A DNA stretch of 64,000 nt from assembly GCA_003021655.1 (NCBI GenBank), contig PXRP01000055.1:1-64000 (forward strand), read 5' to 3'. The DNA is from Halobacteriales archaeon QS_4_69_31 (GTDB lineage Archaea > Halobacteriota > Halobacteria > Halobacteriales > Haloarculaceae). Each line of letters starts with the position of its first letter. Positions within the stretch are counted from its first letter, which is position 1. Shown in pieces: positions 16,469-25,931 of the stretch. Position numbers and translations under genes: made by a program. The notes under the pieces are model-generated. The model saw nothing but the letters and a program-made list of their open reading frames with translations. It made no database searches and was not told the origin of the DNA.

Positions 16469-17410
16469 TTAGGGCGTTCTCGTCGCTGCGTCGGTCCCGT
16501 TCCCCGAAGTAGCGGTCCCGTTTGCGGGTGTCGCCGTCGCGGGCGTGGCGGTCCCGGGGGGCGGCGTCGCCGTGGCGTTCGTGATCTCGGGCGTCGTCTC
16601 GTTCGGGAAGTCAGAGAGCCAGGCCGGCTCGTCGACCGCCGTCGAGCTGAGGTCGGTGTAGTCGAAGCGGAACGAGACGTACTGGGTCTGGCCCCGGGGG
16701 CGCCGGACGTAGCGGACCACGAGCGTCTTGACGAACCCATTGGGCGTGACGTAGGCGGTCGCGACGTAGTCGTGGACGCCGCGCTCGCTCTGCTGGACCG
16801 CCGGCGGTATCAGCCCCGGCGAGGAGTGGAGGCGGTACAGCGTCTCCCCGTCGCGCTCGATGGCGGTGACGTTGAACGAGATCCCGCGGAGGTACCGCTC
16901 TATCGCGTCCCCGGCGAACGCGTACTGGAGGTGGGACAGGGGGTCCGCGACGCGGTCGAACCGGGCGCCCGCGCCCGTCCCAGAGCGCAGGTAGCCCGTC
17001 CCGTCGGTGACGTACAGCGACTGGTTATCCCTTGGTATCTGGTTGATCTGCCTGATGAGGTAGGCGTCCCGGCCGATGGTGGCCACGCGCGTGAAGTTCC
17101 GGCCGTACTCGTCGGTCCCGTCGCCCCAGACCCTGAACGAGGCACGCCACCGGTAGCTCCGGTTGTCGACGAACGCCTCGTGTGCCGACAGCAACTGCGG
17201 GACGGTCAGCAGGCCGTTCTCGCTGACGCCCGGCGGAAGCGACCCGGCAACCGGTGGGGCGGAGGGTGGCGTCTCCGACTCGGGGACCGGCACCGGCGTC
17301 AGCGTCGGCGTCGGCGAGTCGGCGGCGTCACTACCCAGCGCCACGCCGTTGCACCCCGCTACCAGCACGAGCGCGACGACGACCAGCGTCTGCCCCTGAC
17401 GGTCGGCCAT
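16469..17410 (-). CDS. DUF7537-type secreted lipoprotein (paralogue)
   Basis: A 313-residue protein with a lipoprotein signal (TLVVVALVLVAGCNG, Cys near residue 18) and a Thr/Pro linker (SPTPTLTPVPVPESE). A beta-rich domain follows (YRWRASFRVWGDG, DAYLIRQINQIPRDNQSLYV, TQYVSFRFDYTDL) and then a Thr/Ala/Pro-rich C-terminal tail (TATPPPGTATPATATPA). Domain order and composition match the lipoprotein at 5960, so the two are paralogues. ATG 17410 gives a normal signal peptide; a longer upstream start does not. The low-complexity tail may be glycosylated, which is inference. Confidence 0.8.
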   Translation of the reverse strand: MADRQGQTLVVVALVLVAGCNGVALGSDAADSPTPTLTPVPVPESETPPSAPPVAGSLPPGVSENGLLTVPQLLSAHEAFVDNRSYRWRASFRVWGDGTDEYGRNFTRVATIGRDAYLIRQINQIPRDNQSLYVTDGTGYLRSGTGAGARFDRVADPLSHLQYAFAGDAIERYLRGISFNVTAIERDGETLYRLHSSPGLIPPAVQQSERGVHDYVATAYVTPNGFVKTLVVRYVRRPRGQTQYVSFRFDYTDLSSTAVDEPAWLSDFPNETTPEITNATATPPPGTATPATATPANGTATSGNGTDAATRTP

Positions 17411-17587
17411 TGGGACTGCTATGGACTGGACCGACAATACGGCTTCGGCGGTCATCGACCGGGTCGGGACTGGCGGGAGTTCGGTCGGCGGAGGTGACGG
17501 CCCCGACTATCGTCCCGCTGTGCCGGTCGAAAACAGGTGACCCGGACTGGCCCGTGGCTTCAGCGTCGGTGCGATTATAACGCCTGT

Positions 17588-17746
17588 ATGGCAAACGATT
17601 GGTATCAATGGTCCGTGACCCGTTCGCGGACGGGGACCAGCGGGAGCCTCGGCGACCGCGCCGTGGCCGACATCGCACTCGTTATAGAGAGTACGCTGAC
17701 GGCAGTCGGTTTCGCCGTCATCGTCTACTCGCTGTACACCGAGTGA
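17588..17746 (+). CDS. Small single-span membrane protein (52 aa)
   Basis: From ATG 17588 a 52-residue frame has a polar start (MANDWYQW, Ser/Thr/Arg-rich) and then one confident membrane helix (VADIALVIESTLTAVGFAVIVY) ending SLYTE. GC3 bias and hydrophobic periodicity favour this frame over its neighbours. A TATA-like GATTATAA lies only 10-16 nt upstream, too close for a leaderless ATG 17588, so a GTG at 17615 is an alternative start. Not recognised as a family. Confidence 0.5.
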   Translation: MANDWYQWSVTRSRTGTSGSLGDRAVADIALVIESTLTAVGFAVIVYSLYTE

Positions 17747-18005
17747 CCGCGGTGGTCGTCCGGTCGCGTTCCCGGCAACTGGGAACGGACGGCCGGGTAT
17801 ACGTGGTGGCGCCGCAACCACTCCAACGAGAAAGAGACGTGCTCGACCGCACGCTCGTGGTCGTGGGTGCTGAGGCCGTGCCACCAGCCACAGGCCCCGC
17901 GGCCTCGTACTGAGCAAGCGCGGCCAGGGGTCAGGGGCCGCTCCCGCGTGGCGTCGCGATTGCTGGCTGGCAAAAGCCTAAGCCCGCGGGGGTCCGCGAA
18001 GGCCC

Positions 18006-19010
18006 ATGGACGAGCAGATACGGGTCGGCATCACCGGTGTGGGGGGACTGGGGACCGACCTCGGACGGGGATTCGAGCACGTCGAGGGAGCCACCGTCGC
18101 CGCCGTCGCGGACGTCGACGCCGGCAACCGGGCCGCCGCCGCGGAGGCGCTGGGCGTGCCGGTCGCCGACCGCTACGAGTCCCACGAGGCGATGTTGGCG
18201 GGCGCGGACCTCGACGCCGTCGTGGTCGCGACGCCACACACCCTCCACTACGAGCAGGTCGTCGCCGCGATGGAGCGGGGCCTCCACGTCCTCTGTGAGA
18301 AGCCGCTGTGTACGGACGTCGGCCACGCCCGCGACCTCGTCGAGCGCGACGACGCGAGCGAGAGGGTACTCATGGTCGGCTACCAGCGCCACCTCAGTCC
18401 CGTCTACGCGACCGCACGGGAGCGGGTCGAGGCGGGCGACGGCCCGAACTACGTCACCGCGGAGGTAACACAGGACTGGATCGAGGCACAGCGCGACGCC
18501 TGGCGGGGCGACCCCGACCGCTCCGGGGGCGGACAGCTCTACGACACCGGCAGCCACCTCGTCGACGCGGTCCTGTGGGTCACGGGACTGACGCCCGTGG
18601 CCGTCAACGCACGGATGGTCTTCGACGACGACGCCGAACGCGTCGACAAACAGGCGGCGCTGAACGTCGAGTTCGCCGAGGGGGCCGTCGCCTCGCTCGC
18701 CGTCTCGGGGGACACACCCCGGACCCGCGAACACCTCCACGTCTGGGACGACGAGGGCGCGGTCTACGTCGAGGGCGAGGGCTGGTCGCGCCGCGAACTC
18801 TCCGTTCTCGACGCGGACGGGACGGTCACCGTCCCGGGGACGGACGACTGGGAGTGGGAGTCAAAGCCCGCGGCGTTCGTCGAGTGCATCCGCGAGGGCC
18901 GCGAGCCGCCGGCGACGGCCCGCGACGCCCTCGCGGTGACCGCTGTCACCGAGGCCGCCTACGAGTCCGCGCGGACCGGCGACACGGTCGACGTGGACAG
19001 CTCCCCGTGA
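18006..19010 (+). CDS. Gfo/Idh/MocA-family oxidoreductase
   Basis: A 334-residue NAD(P)-dependent enzyme. The Rossmann domain starts IRVGITGVGGLGTDLGRG (residues about 5-22) and has VVVATPHTLHYEQV. The family's active-site motif is CEKPLCTDV. The C-terminal domain has GGGQLYDTGSHLVDAVLW, where the His of D-x-G-x-H is catalytic. Substrates are usually sugars or inositols; here it is unknown. It is followed 65 bp later by a truncated DUF2249 gene. Confidence 0.92.
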   Translation: MDEQIRVGITGVGGLGTDLGRGFEHVEGATVAAVADVDAGNRAAAAEALGVPVADRYESHEAMLAGADLDAVVVATPHTLHYEQVVAAMERGLHVLCEKPLCTDVGHARDLVERDDASERVLMVGYQRHLSPVYATARERVEAGDGPNYVTAEVTQDWIEAQRDAWRGDPDRSGGGQLYDTGSHLVDAVLWVTGLTPVAVNARMVFDDDAERVDKQAALNVEFAEGAVASLAVSGDTPRTREHLHVWDDEGAVYVEGEGWSRRELSVLDADGTVTVPGTDDWEWESKPAAFVECIREGREPPATARDALAVTAVTEAAYESARTGDTVDVDSSP

Positions 19011-19075
19011 GTCGGCCGGCCGTCCCGAACGGGTTCGGGACAACCGCCGGGGGTCTCGCGACCCAAGAGCGGGAT

Positions 19076-19282
19076 ATGTCGGCGGGAATCGACCTCGACG
19101 GCGTCGTCGCGGCGACGCGCGCACCGGCGGGTGCGCCCCGCGAGACGATGGACGTCAGAGCCCTCGGGCCGCCAGAGCCGCTGGCGGAGACGCTCGAACG
19201 GTTGCCGGAGCGGCGCCGAGAGCGACCGCGACCCCAACCGGGAGTACAGTGGAGGACCCACCGCGCATGGAAAGCGATTTAG
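19076..19282 (+). pseudogene. Truncated DUF2249 (TusA-like) protein
   Basis: ATG 19076 opens a 68-residue frame. The first half looks like a DUF2249 start (a leader, then ETMDVRALGPPEPLAETLERLP). After residue 44 the sequence switches to Arg/Pro-rich residues (ERRRERPRPQP) typical of a wrong frame. The expected core of the family, a strand with a conserved NDR segment, is missing. A small internal deletion or frameshift is the simplest reading. The stop lies 24 bp before purL, so it may still serve as a leader. Confidence 0.5.
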
Positions 19283-19306
19283 CCGCCGCGGGGCGACGGT
19301 CCGGCA

Positions 19307-21589
19307 ATGGCACTCTCCGACAGCGACCACGAACTCGTGGTCGAGAAACTGGGGCGGGAACCCACCCCCGCGGAGGCCGCGCTCTTCGAGAACCTCTGGA
19401 GCGAGCACTGCGCGTACCGCTCCTCGTGGCCACTGCTGGGGGCGTTCGACAGCGAGGGCGACCAGGTCGTCCTCGGACCCGGCGACGACGCCGGCGTCGT
19501 CGAACTGCCCGACTACACCGACGACGCTGGGGCGTCCGCCACCGGCGACGACCCCACCGGTGGTGACGGCAGTGGCGACCCCACTGGTGGCGATGGCAGC
19601 GCCGACTCCACCGGCGGGGACGGCACGGGGACCTACATCACGATGGGCATCGAGAGCCACAACCACCCGTCGTACGTCGACCCGTTCGACGGCGCGGCGA
19701 CCGGCGTCGGCGGCATCGTCCGGGACACGCTCTCGGTGGGGGCCTACCCCATCGCGCTCGCGGACTCACTCTATTTCGGCGACTTCGACCGCGAGCACTC
19801 CCGCTATCTCTTCGAGGGCGTCGTCGAGGGCATCAGCCACTACGGCAACTGCATCGGCGTCCCCACCGTCGCGGGGTCGGTGGCCTTCCACGACGATTAC
19901 GAGGGCAACCCGCTGGTCAACGTCTCCTGTCTCGGCCTGATCGACGACTCCGACCGCCTGGTCACCGGCGAGGCACAGCGCCCGGGCAACAAGCTGGTGC
20001 TGGTCGGCAACGCCACCGGCCGGGACGGCCTCGGCGGGGCGTCGTTCGCCAGCGAGGACCTCTCGGAGGACGCCGAGACCGAGGACCGCCCGGCCGTCCA
20101 GGTGGGCGACCCCTACACGGAGAAACTCCTCATCGAGTGCAACGAGGCCCTCATCGACGAGGGACTCGTCGAGTCGGCCCGCGACCTCGGTGCCGCCGGA
20201 CTGGGCGGAGCCACCTCGGAACTGGTCGCGGACGGCGGCCTCGGCGCCCGCATCGACCTCGACCGGGTCCACCAGCGCGAACCGGACATGAACGCCCTGG
20301 AGATACTGCTGGCCGAGAGCCAGGAGCGGATGTGCTACGAGGTCCGCCCCGGGAACGTCGAGCGGGTCCGCGAACTCGCCGACCGGTACGACCTCGGCTC
20401 GTCTGTCATCGGCGAACTGACGGAGGGCAACTACGTCTGTACGTTCCCCGACCGGGAGACCGGCGAGCGGGAGACGGTCGTCGACGCCCCCGCCGAGTTC
20501 CTCGGCGAGGGCGCGCCCTACCACGACCTGCCCGCCGAGGAACCGCACCAGCCCGAACGCGACCTCCCCGGGGACGTCGGCCTCGCGGAGGCCTTCGAGG
20601 CGGTCGTCGGCAGCCCGGACACCGCCTCAAAGGAGTGGGTCTACCGCCAGTACGACCACGAGGTGGGGGTCCGGACGGCGACCCGACCGGGCGACGACGC
20701 GGCCGTCCTCGCTATCCGGGAGGCGGGCGTGGGGCTGGCCTACTCCGCGGGGGCCGACCCCAACTGGACGGACACGGCCCCCTACGACGGTGCCCGCGCG
20801 GTCGCGCTGGAGAACGCGACCAACGTCGCCGCGAAGGGGACGAGGCCGTACGCCGCCGTCGACTGCCTGAACGGCGGCAACCCCGAGAAACCGGCAGTCT
20901 ACGGCGGATTCAAGGGGATCGTCGACGGGCTGGCCGACATGTGTTCGACGCTGGACGTGCCTGTCGTCGGCGGGAACGTCTCGCTGTACAACGACTCACA
21001 GAGCGGCCCGGTCCCGCCGACGCCGACGCTGGCGATGGTCGGGGTCAAGGCGGGGTACGACGCGCCGGGGCTGTCGCTGGCCGGCGGCGGCGACCTGTTG
21101 TTGGTCGGGGCCCGCGCACTCGAGGGCGACGCCGGGGCGCGCCTGGGCGGCTCCGAGTACCTCGCGCAGTTCGGCGGGAGCGACCGGTTCCCCGCGCTCC
21201 CGGCGTACCCGGACGCGTTCGTCGGGACGCTGGCGGAGGTGGCCGACGCGGAGACGACGCTGGCCACCCACGACGCGAGCCACGGCGGCCTCGCGGTCAC
21301 GCTGGCCGAGATGGTCCGCGAGAACGCCGGCGCGACCGTGGACCTCGAGGCCCCCGCGAAGGGCTCTCCCGAAGGCTTGCTGTTCGGCGAGGGCGCCGGT
21401 CGGGTCGTCGTCGAGACGACCGACCCCCGGGGCGTCCGGGAGGCTTTCGACGGGGTCGCGCCGGTCTACGACCTCGGGAGTGCCGACGGGTCGGGCCGCC
21501 TGGACCTCTCGCTGGAGGGGACCGAACTGTCCTACGGCGCCGCGGAACTCGCGGACCTCCGCGAGGTCATCGGCCGCGAACTGGACTGA
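19307..21589 (+). CDS. purL: Phosphoribosylformylglycinamidine synthase subunit PurL
   Basis: A 760-residue enzyme of de novo purine synthesis, which converts FGAR, ATP and ammonia or glutamine to FGAM with PurQ and PurS. It has [16 protein letters not shown] near the N-terminus, [35 protein letters not shown], and a repeated second half ([14 protein letters not shown], then [16 protein letters not shown], then [16 protein letters not shown]). An insertion of about 30 Gly/Asp/Thr residues (residues about 75-108) separates the first strands from the SHNHPS segment and is a 27-bp tandem repeat. purQ and purS are not in this window. Confidence 0.97.
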   Translation: MALSDSDHELVVEKLGREPTPAEAALFENLWSEHCAYRSSWPLLGAFDSEGDQVVLGPGDDAGVVELPDYTDDAGASATGDDPTGGDGSGDPTGGDGSADSTGGDGTGTYITMGIESHNHPSYVDPFDGAATGVGGIVRDTLSVGAYPIALADSLYFGDFDREHSRYLFEGVVEGISHYGNCIGVPTVAGSVAFHDDYEGNPLVNVSCLGLIDDSDRLVTGEAQRPGNKLVLVGNATGRDGLGGASFASEDLSEDAETEDRPAVQVGDPYTEKLLIECNEALIDEGLVESARDLGAAGLGGATSELVADGGLGARIDLDRVHQREPDMNALEILLAESQERMCYEVRPGNVERVRELADRYDLGSSVIGELTEGNYVCTFPDRETGERETVVDAPAEFLGEGAPYHDLPAEEPHQPERDLPGDVGLAEAFEAVVGSPDTASKEWVYRQYDHEVGVRTATRPGDDAAVLAIREAGVGLAYSAGADPNWTDTAPYDGARAVALENATNVAAKGTRPYAAVDCLNGGNPEKPAVYGGFKGIVDGLADMCSTLDVPVVGGNVSLYNDSQSGPVPPTPTLAMVGVKAGYDAPGLSLAGGGDLLLVGARALEGDAGARLGGSEYLAQFGGSDRFPALPAYPDAFVGTLAEVADAETTLATHDASHGGLAVTLAEMVRENAGATVDLEAPAKGSPEGLLFGEGAGRVVVETTDPRGVREAFDGVAPVYDLGSADGSGRLDLSLEGTELSYGAAELADLREVIGRELD
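19550..19630 (+). repeat. 27-bp in-frame minisatellite inside purL (3 copies)
   Basis: Three 27-bp units start at 19550, 19577 and 19604. They encode [18 protein letters not shown] and DSTGGDGTG. Being a multiple of three, copy-number change would keep the frame. Their position in a loop before the SHNHPS segment suggests the enzyme tolerates length change here. Confidence 0.9.
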
Positions 21590-21663
21590 CCGGCCCCCGA
21601 CCGGTCGGCTCCACCGGCTTCGACAACTGTGGATTGATAAGTCCGAAGTCACTAAGGGGCGTA

Positions 21664-22092
21664 ATGACACCGTCACTCCGGCGGACGCTCGTCTGGCAGG
21701 CGCTCGGGATGGCGTGTTACCTGCTGGGTATCGTGCTCTTTCTGCTGGTCGCGGTCGAGGTCTTCCTGGGCGGGCCCGGACCGTCGCTCGCGTCCGTCTC
21801 GGGGGTCGACACGGCCCTCATGGCGATAGGGGTCGCGCTGATCATCGTCGGACAGCTGATAAACTGGAAACGCGGCGGGGCGAAGGCGGGGTCGATGGGG
21901 TCGCCGATGGAGTCGTTCGGGAACGCCCCGAAGAAGACGCGCCTGGAGGAACTGGGCTACCACCTCCCGCCGGAGTCGTCGGGCTACGCCTACGAGGACG
22001 GCGACGTCTACGTGGTCTGTGAGAACTGTGGCGCCAAGAACGACGACGAGTTCCGGTTCTGTGGCGGGTGTTCGGCGGAACTGCCCGATTGA
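21664..22092 (+). CDS. Two-helix membrane protein with C-terminal zinc ribbon
   Basis: A 142-residue protein. Two membrane helices (WQALGMACYLLGIVLFLLVA at about 11-30, DTALMAIGVALIIVGQLINW at about 49-69) are followed by a cytoplasmic loop and a zinc ribbon (VCENCGAKNDDEFRFCGGCS). Both ribbon CxxC pairs are intact. TTGATAA at 21634-21640 lies 24-30 nt before the ATG, so the mRNA is probably leaderless. Such proteins are common in haloarchaea and are of unknown function. Confidence 0.8.
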   Translation: MTPSLRRTLVWQALGMACYLLGIVLFLLVAVEVFLGGPGPSLASVSGVDTALMAIGVALIIVGQLINWKRGGAKAGSMGSPMESFGNAPKKTRLEELGYHLPPESSGYAYEDGDVYVVCENCGAKNDDEFRFCGGCSAELPD

Positions 22093-22096
22093 CCCG

Positions 22097-22303
22097 TCAA
22101 ACCAGCGCGAGCGGGAGTCCGACCGTCACGGCGACGCCGACGAGCGTGACGAGCAACCCCACGCCGACGTCCCGCATCGTGTACTCGCTCTGTGGGGCGG
22201 TACTCCTGAGCGGCGGCGCCCGCGAGGGCAGGTCCGTGTTCGACGGGTCGTACTCCGGGCGGTCCTCGTCGCCGTGTCCGTGGTCGTCGTGGTCGTCGGC
22301 CAT
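22097..22303 (-). CDS. DUF7550-like small membrane protein
   Basis: A 68-residue protein with a His/Asp-rich N-terminus (ADDHDDHGHGDEDRPEYDP) that could bind metal, a polar middle, and one membrane helix at the end (DVGVGLLVTLVGVAVTVGLPLALV). I recognise this as a haloarchaeal small-protein family (DUF7550). It ends 4 bp from the end of the zinc-ribbon gene on the other strand, so the pair is tightly convergent. Confidence 0.7.
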   Translation of the reverse strand: MADDHDDHGHGDEDRPEYDPSNTDLPSRAPPLRSTAPQSEYTMRDVGVGLLVTLVGVAVTVGLPLALV

Positions 22304-22441
22304 GGTCGGGGCGTCGACTCCCGGCTACCTTAGCCTGACGGAACGTCCGCGAGGAGAGTCACTTCTGAGCGGGTCCGCGATGGCAGTACGTCCACCGACG
22401 CGGCGTGCGGTCGTCTCCCGGAGTGGCGCGAGACCGCGAGA

Positions 22442-24973
22442 TCAGTACGTCTCGCGGAGGTGTCGGACCGACAGGTCGGATTCGAGGCGGGTCTGGACGA
22501 CCGCGTCGCGTCGCCCCTCGTAGGAGTCGAAGGTGACGGTCCGTTCCTCGCCGGGGGCGAGGTCGAAGTAGTTGTCCGAGAACGCGCCCGTCAGCGTCCC
22601 GGGGTCGAGTTCGACGAACAGCGCGGCGTCGTCGGCCCCGACGGTGACGTCGGCGCCGTCTATCTCGACCGACAGGTCGGTGTCGGGCAGAGCGAGGCGC
22701 TTGTAGTCCTCGAAGTAGGCGGTCGCGGGGAACGATTCGCCGGGGCCGTCGTACGCGGCGCGGACCATCACCTCGCCCGGGCCGACGCCGTCGGGCAGGT
22801 CGTCGCGCTCGACGGTCGCGAGGGCGGTGCTCTCGTGGGCGTCGACGTCGACGTCGAGGGTCCGTTCCTCGATGGCCTCGCCGTCGAGGGCCAGGAGTTC
22901 GAGCGTGACCTCTCCGGAGAGCGGGTCGGTCTCGTCGCTGGTGAGCCACAGCGTCTGTGCGAGCACGTCGCCGAACTCGTCCCCGTCGTCGCTGGCCTGT
23001 TCGTTGTCGACGCCCTGGTTGCCCTCGAAGGTGGGGTGAAAGGAGACGAGCACGGGGGCGAACTGCCGGCGAGCCGCGTACTGCTGGGCCTTCCACTTGC
23101 CGTCGTACTCGACCGAGGACCACGACGCGACCGGCCAGAGGTCGTTGAGTTGCCAGTACAGCGCCCCCATGGCCGTCGGTTTCTGCCGGCGCCAGTGTTC
23201 GATGGCCGTCCGCATGGCCTCGGCCTGGAGCAACTGCGTGACGTAGACGAAGTCCGCGAAATCGAAGGGGAACCGGAAGTAACTGGCCGTCCGCCTGAGA
23301 AGCGTCTCGTTCCCGCCGGGGTTGCGCTGGTGGTGTTCCATCAGCGGCGCGGTGGGGTTGAAATCGGCCTCCTCGAGCACCGTGCGCAAGGAGTCGACCG
23401 AGGGGAACGACTGGTAGCCGAACTCGGAGACGAACCGCGGGTCGGTCGTGTAGTAGTTCTCGAAGGGTTCGCCCTCGTGCCAGACCTGCCAGTAGTGGAT
23501 GTCGCCTTTCTCGAAGACGTACGGTTCCATCTCGTCGGGGCCGCTCGAGGGCGACCCGGGCCAGAAGGTCCGCGACGGGTCCTCGTCGCGACAGGCCGGC
23601 CCGACCGTGTCGAGATACAGCGTCTCGTAGTCCGCGAGGTGGTCCTCGTGGTGGTCGTGGTCGACGAACCAGTTCTGGGCGGCCTCCTCGTTCTCGTTGT
23701 TGCCACACCACAGCGCGATGGAAGGGTGGTTGGCCAGCCGCCGGACCTGGTAGCGGACCTCCTCCTCGACGGTCTCCAGGAAGGCGTCGTCCGCGGGGTG
23801 GAGCGAACACGAGAACATGAAGTCCTGCCAGACGAGCAGGCCGAGTTCGTCACACAGGTCGTAGAACTCCTCGTACTCGTAGTAGCCCCCGCCCCAGACC
23901 CGGAGCATGTTCATGTTGGCGTCGGCGGCACTCCGGAGCAGGTGTTCGTACCGCTCGCGGCTCACGTCGCCGTACATTGGGGCCGTCGGGATGGTGTTAG
24001 CACCCTTCGCGAACACCGGCTCCCCGTTGACCTCGAAGTAAAAGGAGGTGCCGGCGTCGTCGGGGTCGGCGTGTAACTCGACCTCGCGGAAGCCGATGCG
24101 GTCGGTGTGGGTGTGCCCGCCGATGCCGCCGACGGTGACGGCGAGGTCATAGAGTGGCTGGTCGCCGTAGCCGCTTGGCCACCAGCGGTCGAACTCCTCG
24201 TCCCCGACCGGGACCACGAGTGCGACCTCCTGGCGGCCGGCGTCGAGTGTGACCGCCTCCGTGAGTTCGGTGTCGGCGACCTCGACGGTGAGGTCGTACT
24301 TGCCGGCTGAGGGCGCGTCGACCCCCGCCCGGACGGTCAGGTCGACCCCGTCGCCGTCGTGGTCCTGTCCTGTCTTGGTGTAGGTGACCCGCGGGCTGGA
24401 GTAGGCGACGATGGAGATGTCCCGGTAGATGCCGACCGTCGGGAGACACGGGCCCCAGTCCCAGCCGTAGTGACACTGGGCCTTCCGGATGAACGGCCGG
24501 CCCGGCTGGTCGACCGGGTAGCGGATGCAGGGCACCTCGTAGAGGTACTCCTCAGCTTTCTCGATGCCGTACTCGACGGGCGAGCGAAACCGGACGGTCA
24601 CCTCGTTCTCGCCTTCCTGGAGGGCGTCGGCCACGTCGAACTCGTGGCCGACGTGCATGTTGACCGAACGGCCGACCTCCTCGCCGTTGACCGAGACCGT
24701 CGCGACGGTGTCCAGCCCGTCACACTGCAACAGGACGCGGTCGTGTTCGAGCAGTTCCGGACCCACCTCGACGGTCCTGTGGTACTCCCAGTCGGTCTCG
24801 CCGACCCACTGGACGTCGAGTTCGTTGTCCTCGTAGAAGGGGTCGGGGATCTCGCCTGCTTCGAGCAGGTCCGTGTAGACGCCGCCGGGGACGGTTCCAG
24901 TGTGCCACTGACCGCCCTCGGCTTCGCGGAACCGCCAGTCGCCGTTCAGCGATAGCGTTTGCATACCATCCAT
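22442..24973 (-). CDS. GH2-family beta-mannosidase-like glycosidase
   Basis: An 843-residue glycoside hydrolase. The N-terminal sugar-binding domain has LNGDWRFREAEGGQWHTGTV and VPGGVYTDLLEAGEIPDPFY, matching beta-mannosidases rather than beta-galactosidases. A beta-sandwich and the catalytic barrel follow: RVWGGGYYEYEEFYDLCDEL, WCGNNENEEA with the acid/base Glu, and FVSEFGYQSFPS with the nucleophile Glu. No signal peptide is present, so it is probably cytoplasmic and acts on imported manno-oligosaccharides. ATG 24973 is set by the TATATA box upstream; ATG 24964 is possible. No sugar transporter is nearby. Confidence 0.9.
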   Translation of the reverse strand: MDGMQTLSLNGDWRFREAEGGQWHTGTVPGGVYTDLLEAGEIPDPFYEDNELDVQWVGETDWEYHRTVEVGPELLEHDRVLLQCDGLDTVATVSVNGEEVGRSVNMHVGHEFDVADALQEGENEVTVRFRSPVEYGIEKAEEYLYEVPCIRYPVDQPGRPFIRKAQCHYGWDWGPCLPTVGIYRDISIVAYSSPRVTYTKTGQDHDGDGVDLTVRAGVDAPSAGKYDLTVEVADTELTEAVTLDAGRQEVALVVPVGDEEFDRWWPSGYGDQPLYDLAVTVGGIGGHTHTDRIGFREVELHADPDDAGTSFYFEVNGEPVFAKGANTIPTAPMYGDVSRERYEHLLRSAADANMNMLRVWGGGYYEYEEFYDLCDELGLLVWQDFMFSCSLHPADDAFLETVEEEVRYQVRRLANHPSIALWCGNNENEEAAQNWFVDHDHHEDHLADYETLYLDTVGPACRDEDPSRTFWPGSPSSGPDEMEPYVFEKGDIHYWQVWHEGEPFENYYTTDPRFVSEFGYQSFPSVDSLRTVLEEADFNPTAPLMEHHQRNPGGNETLLRRTASYFRFPFDFADFVYVTQLLQAEAMRTAIEHWRRQKPTAMGALYWQLNDLWPVASWSSVEYDGKWKAQQYAARRQFAPVLVSFHPTFEGNQGVDNEQASDDGDEFGDVLAQTLWLTSDETDPLSGEVTLELLALDGEAIEERTLDVDVDAHESTALATVERDDLPDGVGPGEVMVRAAYDGPGESFPATAYFEDYKRLALPDTDLSVEIDGADVTVGADDAALFVELDPGTLTGAFSDNYFDLAPGEERTVTFDSYEGRRDAVVQTRLESDLSVRHLRETY

Positions 24974-25012
24974 GTTCCCGTCCACTGGGATAACGATGTC
25001 GTAGTCGGAACC

Positions 25013-25018
25013 TATATA
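25013..25018 (-). promoter_or_regulatory. TATA box of the beta-mannosidase gene
   Basis: The minus strand reads CGTATATAGG here, an excellent TATA box about 40 nt upstream of ATG 24973. It lies in the 142-bp gap shared with hisF on the other strand. Confidence 0.6.
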
Positions 25019-25115
25019 CGGGATATTACAGTTCCGCCGTCTGACAACCGCGCGGCGGGAGTCAGGGGCCAGACGAAACCGTGAAACGGGTGTCCCACGA
25101 ACGGTTCGGTAGCGA

Positions 25116-25928
25116 ATGCTCACGAAACGGATCATTCCGTGTATCGACGTCGACCTGGACGAGGACGGGAAGGCGGCGGTGTACACGGGCGTCAACTTCG
25201 AGGACCTGGCCTACACTGGCGACCCGGTCGAGATGGCCAAGAAGTACAACGAGGCCGGTGCCGACGAGTTCGTCTTCCTCGACATCACGGCCTCAGCCGA
25301 GGGCCGGGAGACGATGCTCGACACCGTGTCGGCGGTCGCTGACGAGGTGTTCATCCCGCTGACGGTCGGCGGCGGCATCCGGACCCGCGAGGACGTCAAG
25401 GAGACGCTCCGGGCCGGCGCCGACAAGGTGTCGGTAAATACGGGCGCGCTCGACCGGCCGGAACTCATCACCGAGGGCGCCGAGTCGTTCGGCAGCCAGT
25501 GTATCGTCATCAGCGTCGACGCACGCCGGCGGTTCGACGAGGAGGGCGAGCACTACGTCGCGGTCGACGGCGAGTCCTGTTGGTTCGAGTGCACCGTCAA
25601 GGGCGGCCGGGAGGGGACCGGCGTCGACGTCGTCTCGTGGGCGAGCGAGGCCGAGGACCGCGGGGCCGGGGAACTGTTCGTTAACTCCATCGACGCCGAC
25701 GGCACCAAAGACGGCTACGACATCCCGCTGACGAAGGCCGTCTGTGACACCGTCTCGACGCCCGTCATCGCCTCTTCGGGGTGTGGGGGCCCCGAGGACG
25801 CCTCCGAGGTGTTCACGGAGGCCGGCGCCGACGCGGCGCTGGCGGCCTCGATCTTCCACTTCGACGAGTACTCGATCCGGGCGGTCAAGGAGTATCTCGA
25901 CGACCGCGGCGTCCCGGTGCGCCTCTGA
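25116..25928 (+). CDS. hisF: Imidazole glycerol phosphate synthase subunit HisF
   Basis: A 270-residue TIM barrel. Catalytic Asp is at D11 (IIPCIDVD), a second Asp is in [11 protein letters not shown], and the phosphate-binding loops are TVGGGIRT and [12 protein letters not shown]. With HisH it makes IGP and AICAR in histidine synthesis. Its start gives the usual N-terminus [12 protein letters not shown]. The next gene starts 3 bp after its stop. No other his genes are in view, as is common in haloarchaea, where the pathway genes are scattered. Confidence 0.97.
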   Translation: MLTKRIIPCIDVDLDEDGKAAVYTGVNFEDLAYTGDPVEMAKKYNEAGADEFVFLDITASAEGRETMLDTVSAVADEVFIPLTVGGGIRTREDVKETLRAGADKVSVNTGALDRPELITEGAESFGSQCIVISVDARRRFDEEGEHYVAVDGESCWFECTVKGGREGTGVDVVSWASEAEDRGAGELFVNSIDADGTKDGYDIPLTKAVCDTVSTPVIASSGCGGPEDASEVFTEAGADAALAASIFHFDEYSIRAVKEYLDDRGVPVRL

Positions 25929-25931
25929 GCG

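Noticed and set aside
17747-18005. Minus-strand frame at 17725-17973
   Set aside because: Part of it (HERAVEHVSFSLEWLRRH) looks mildly protein-like, but there is no family match, start signal or promoter, and it covers the 3' end of the small membrane gene.
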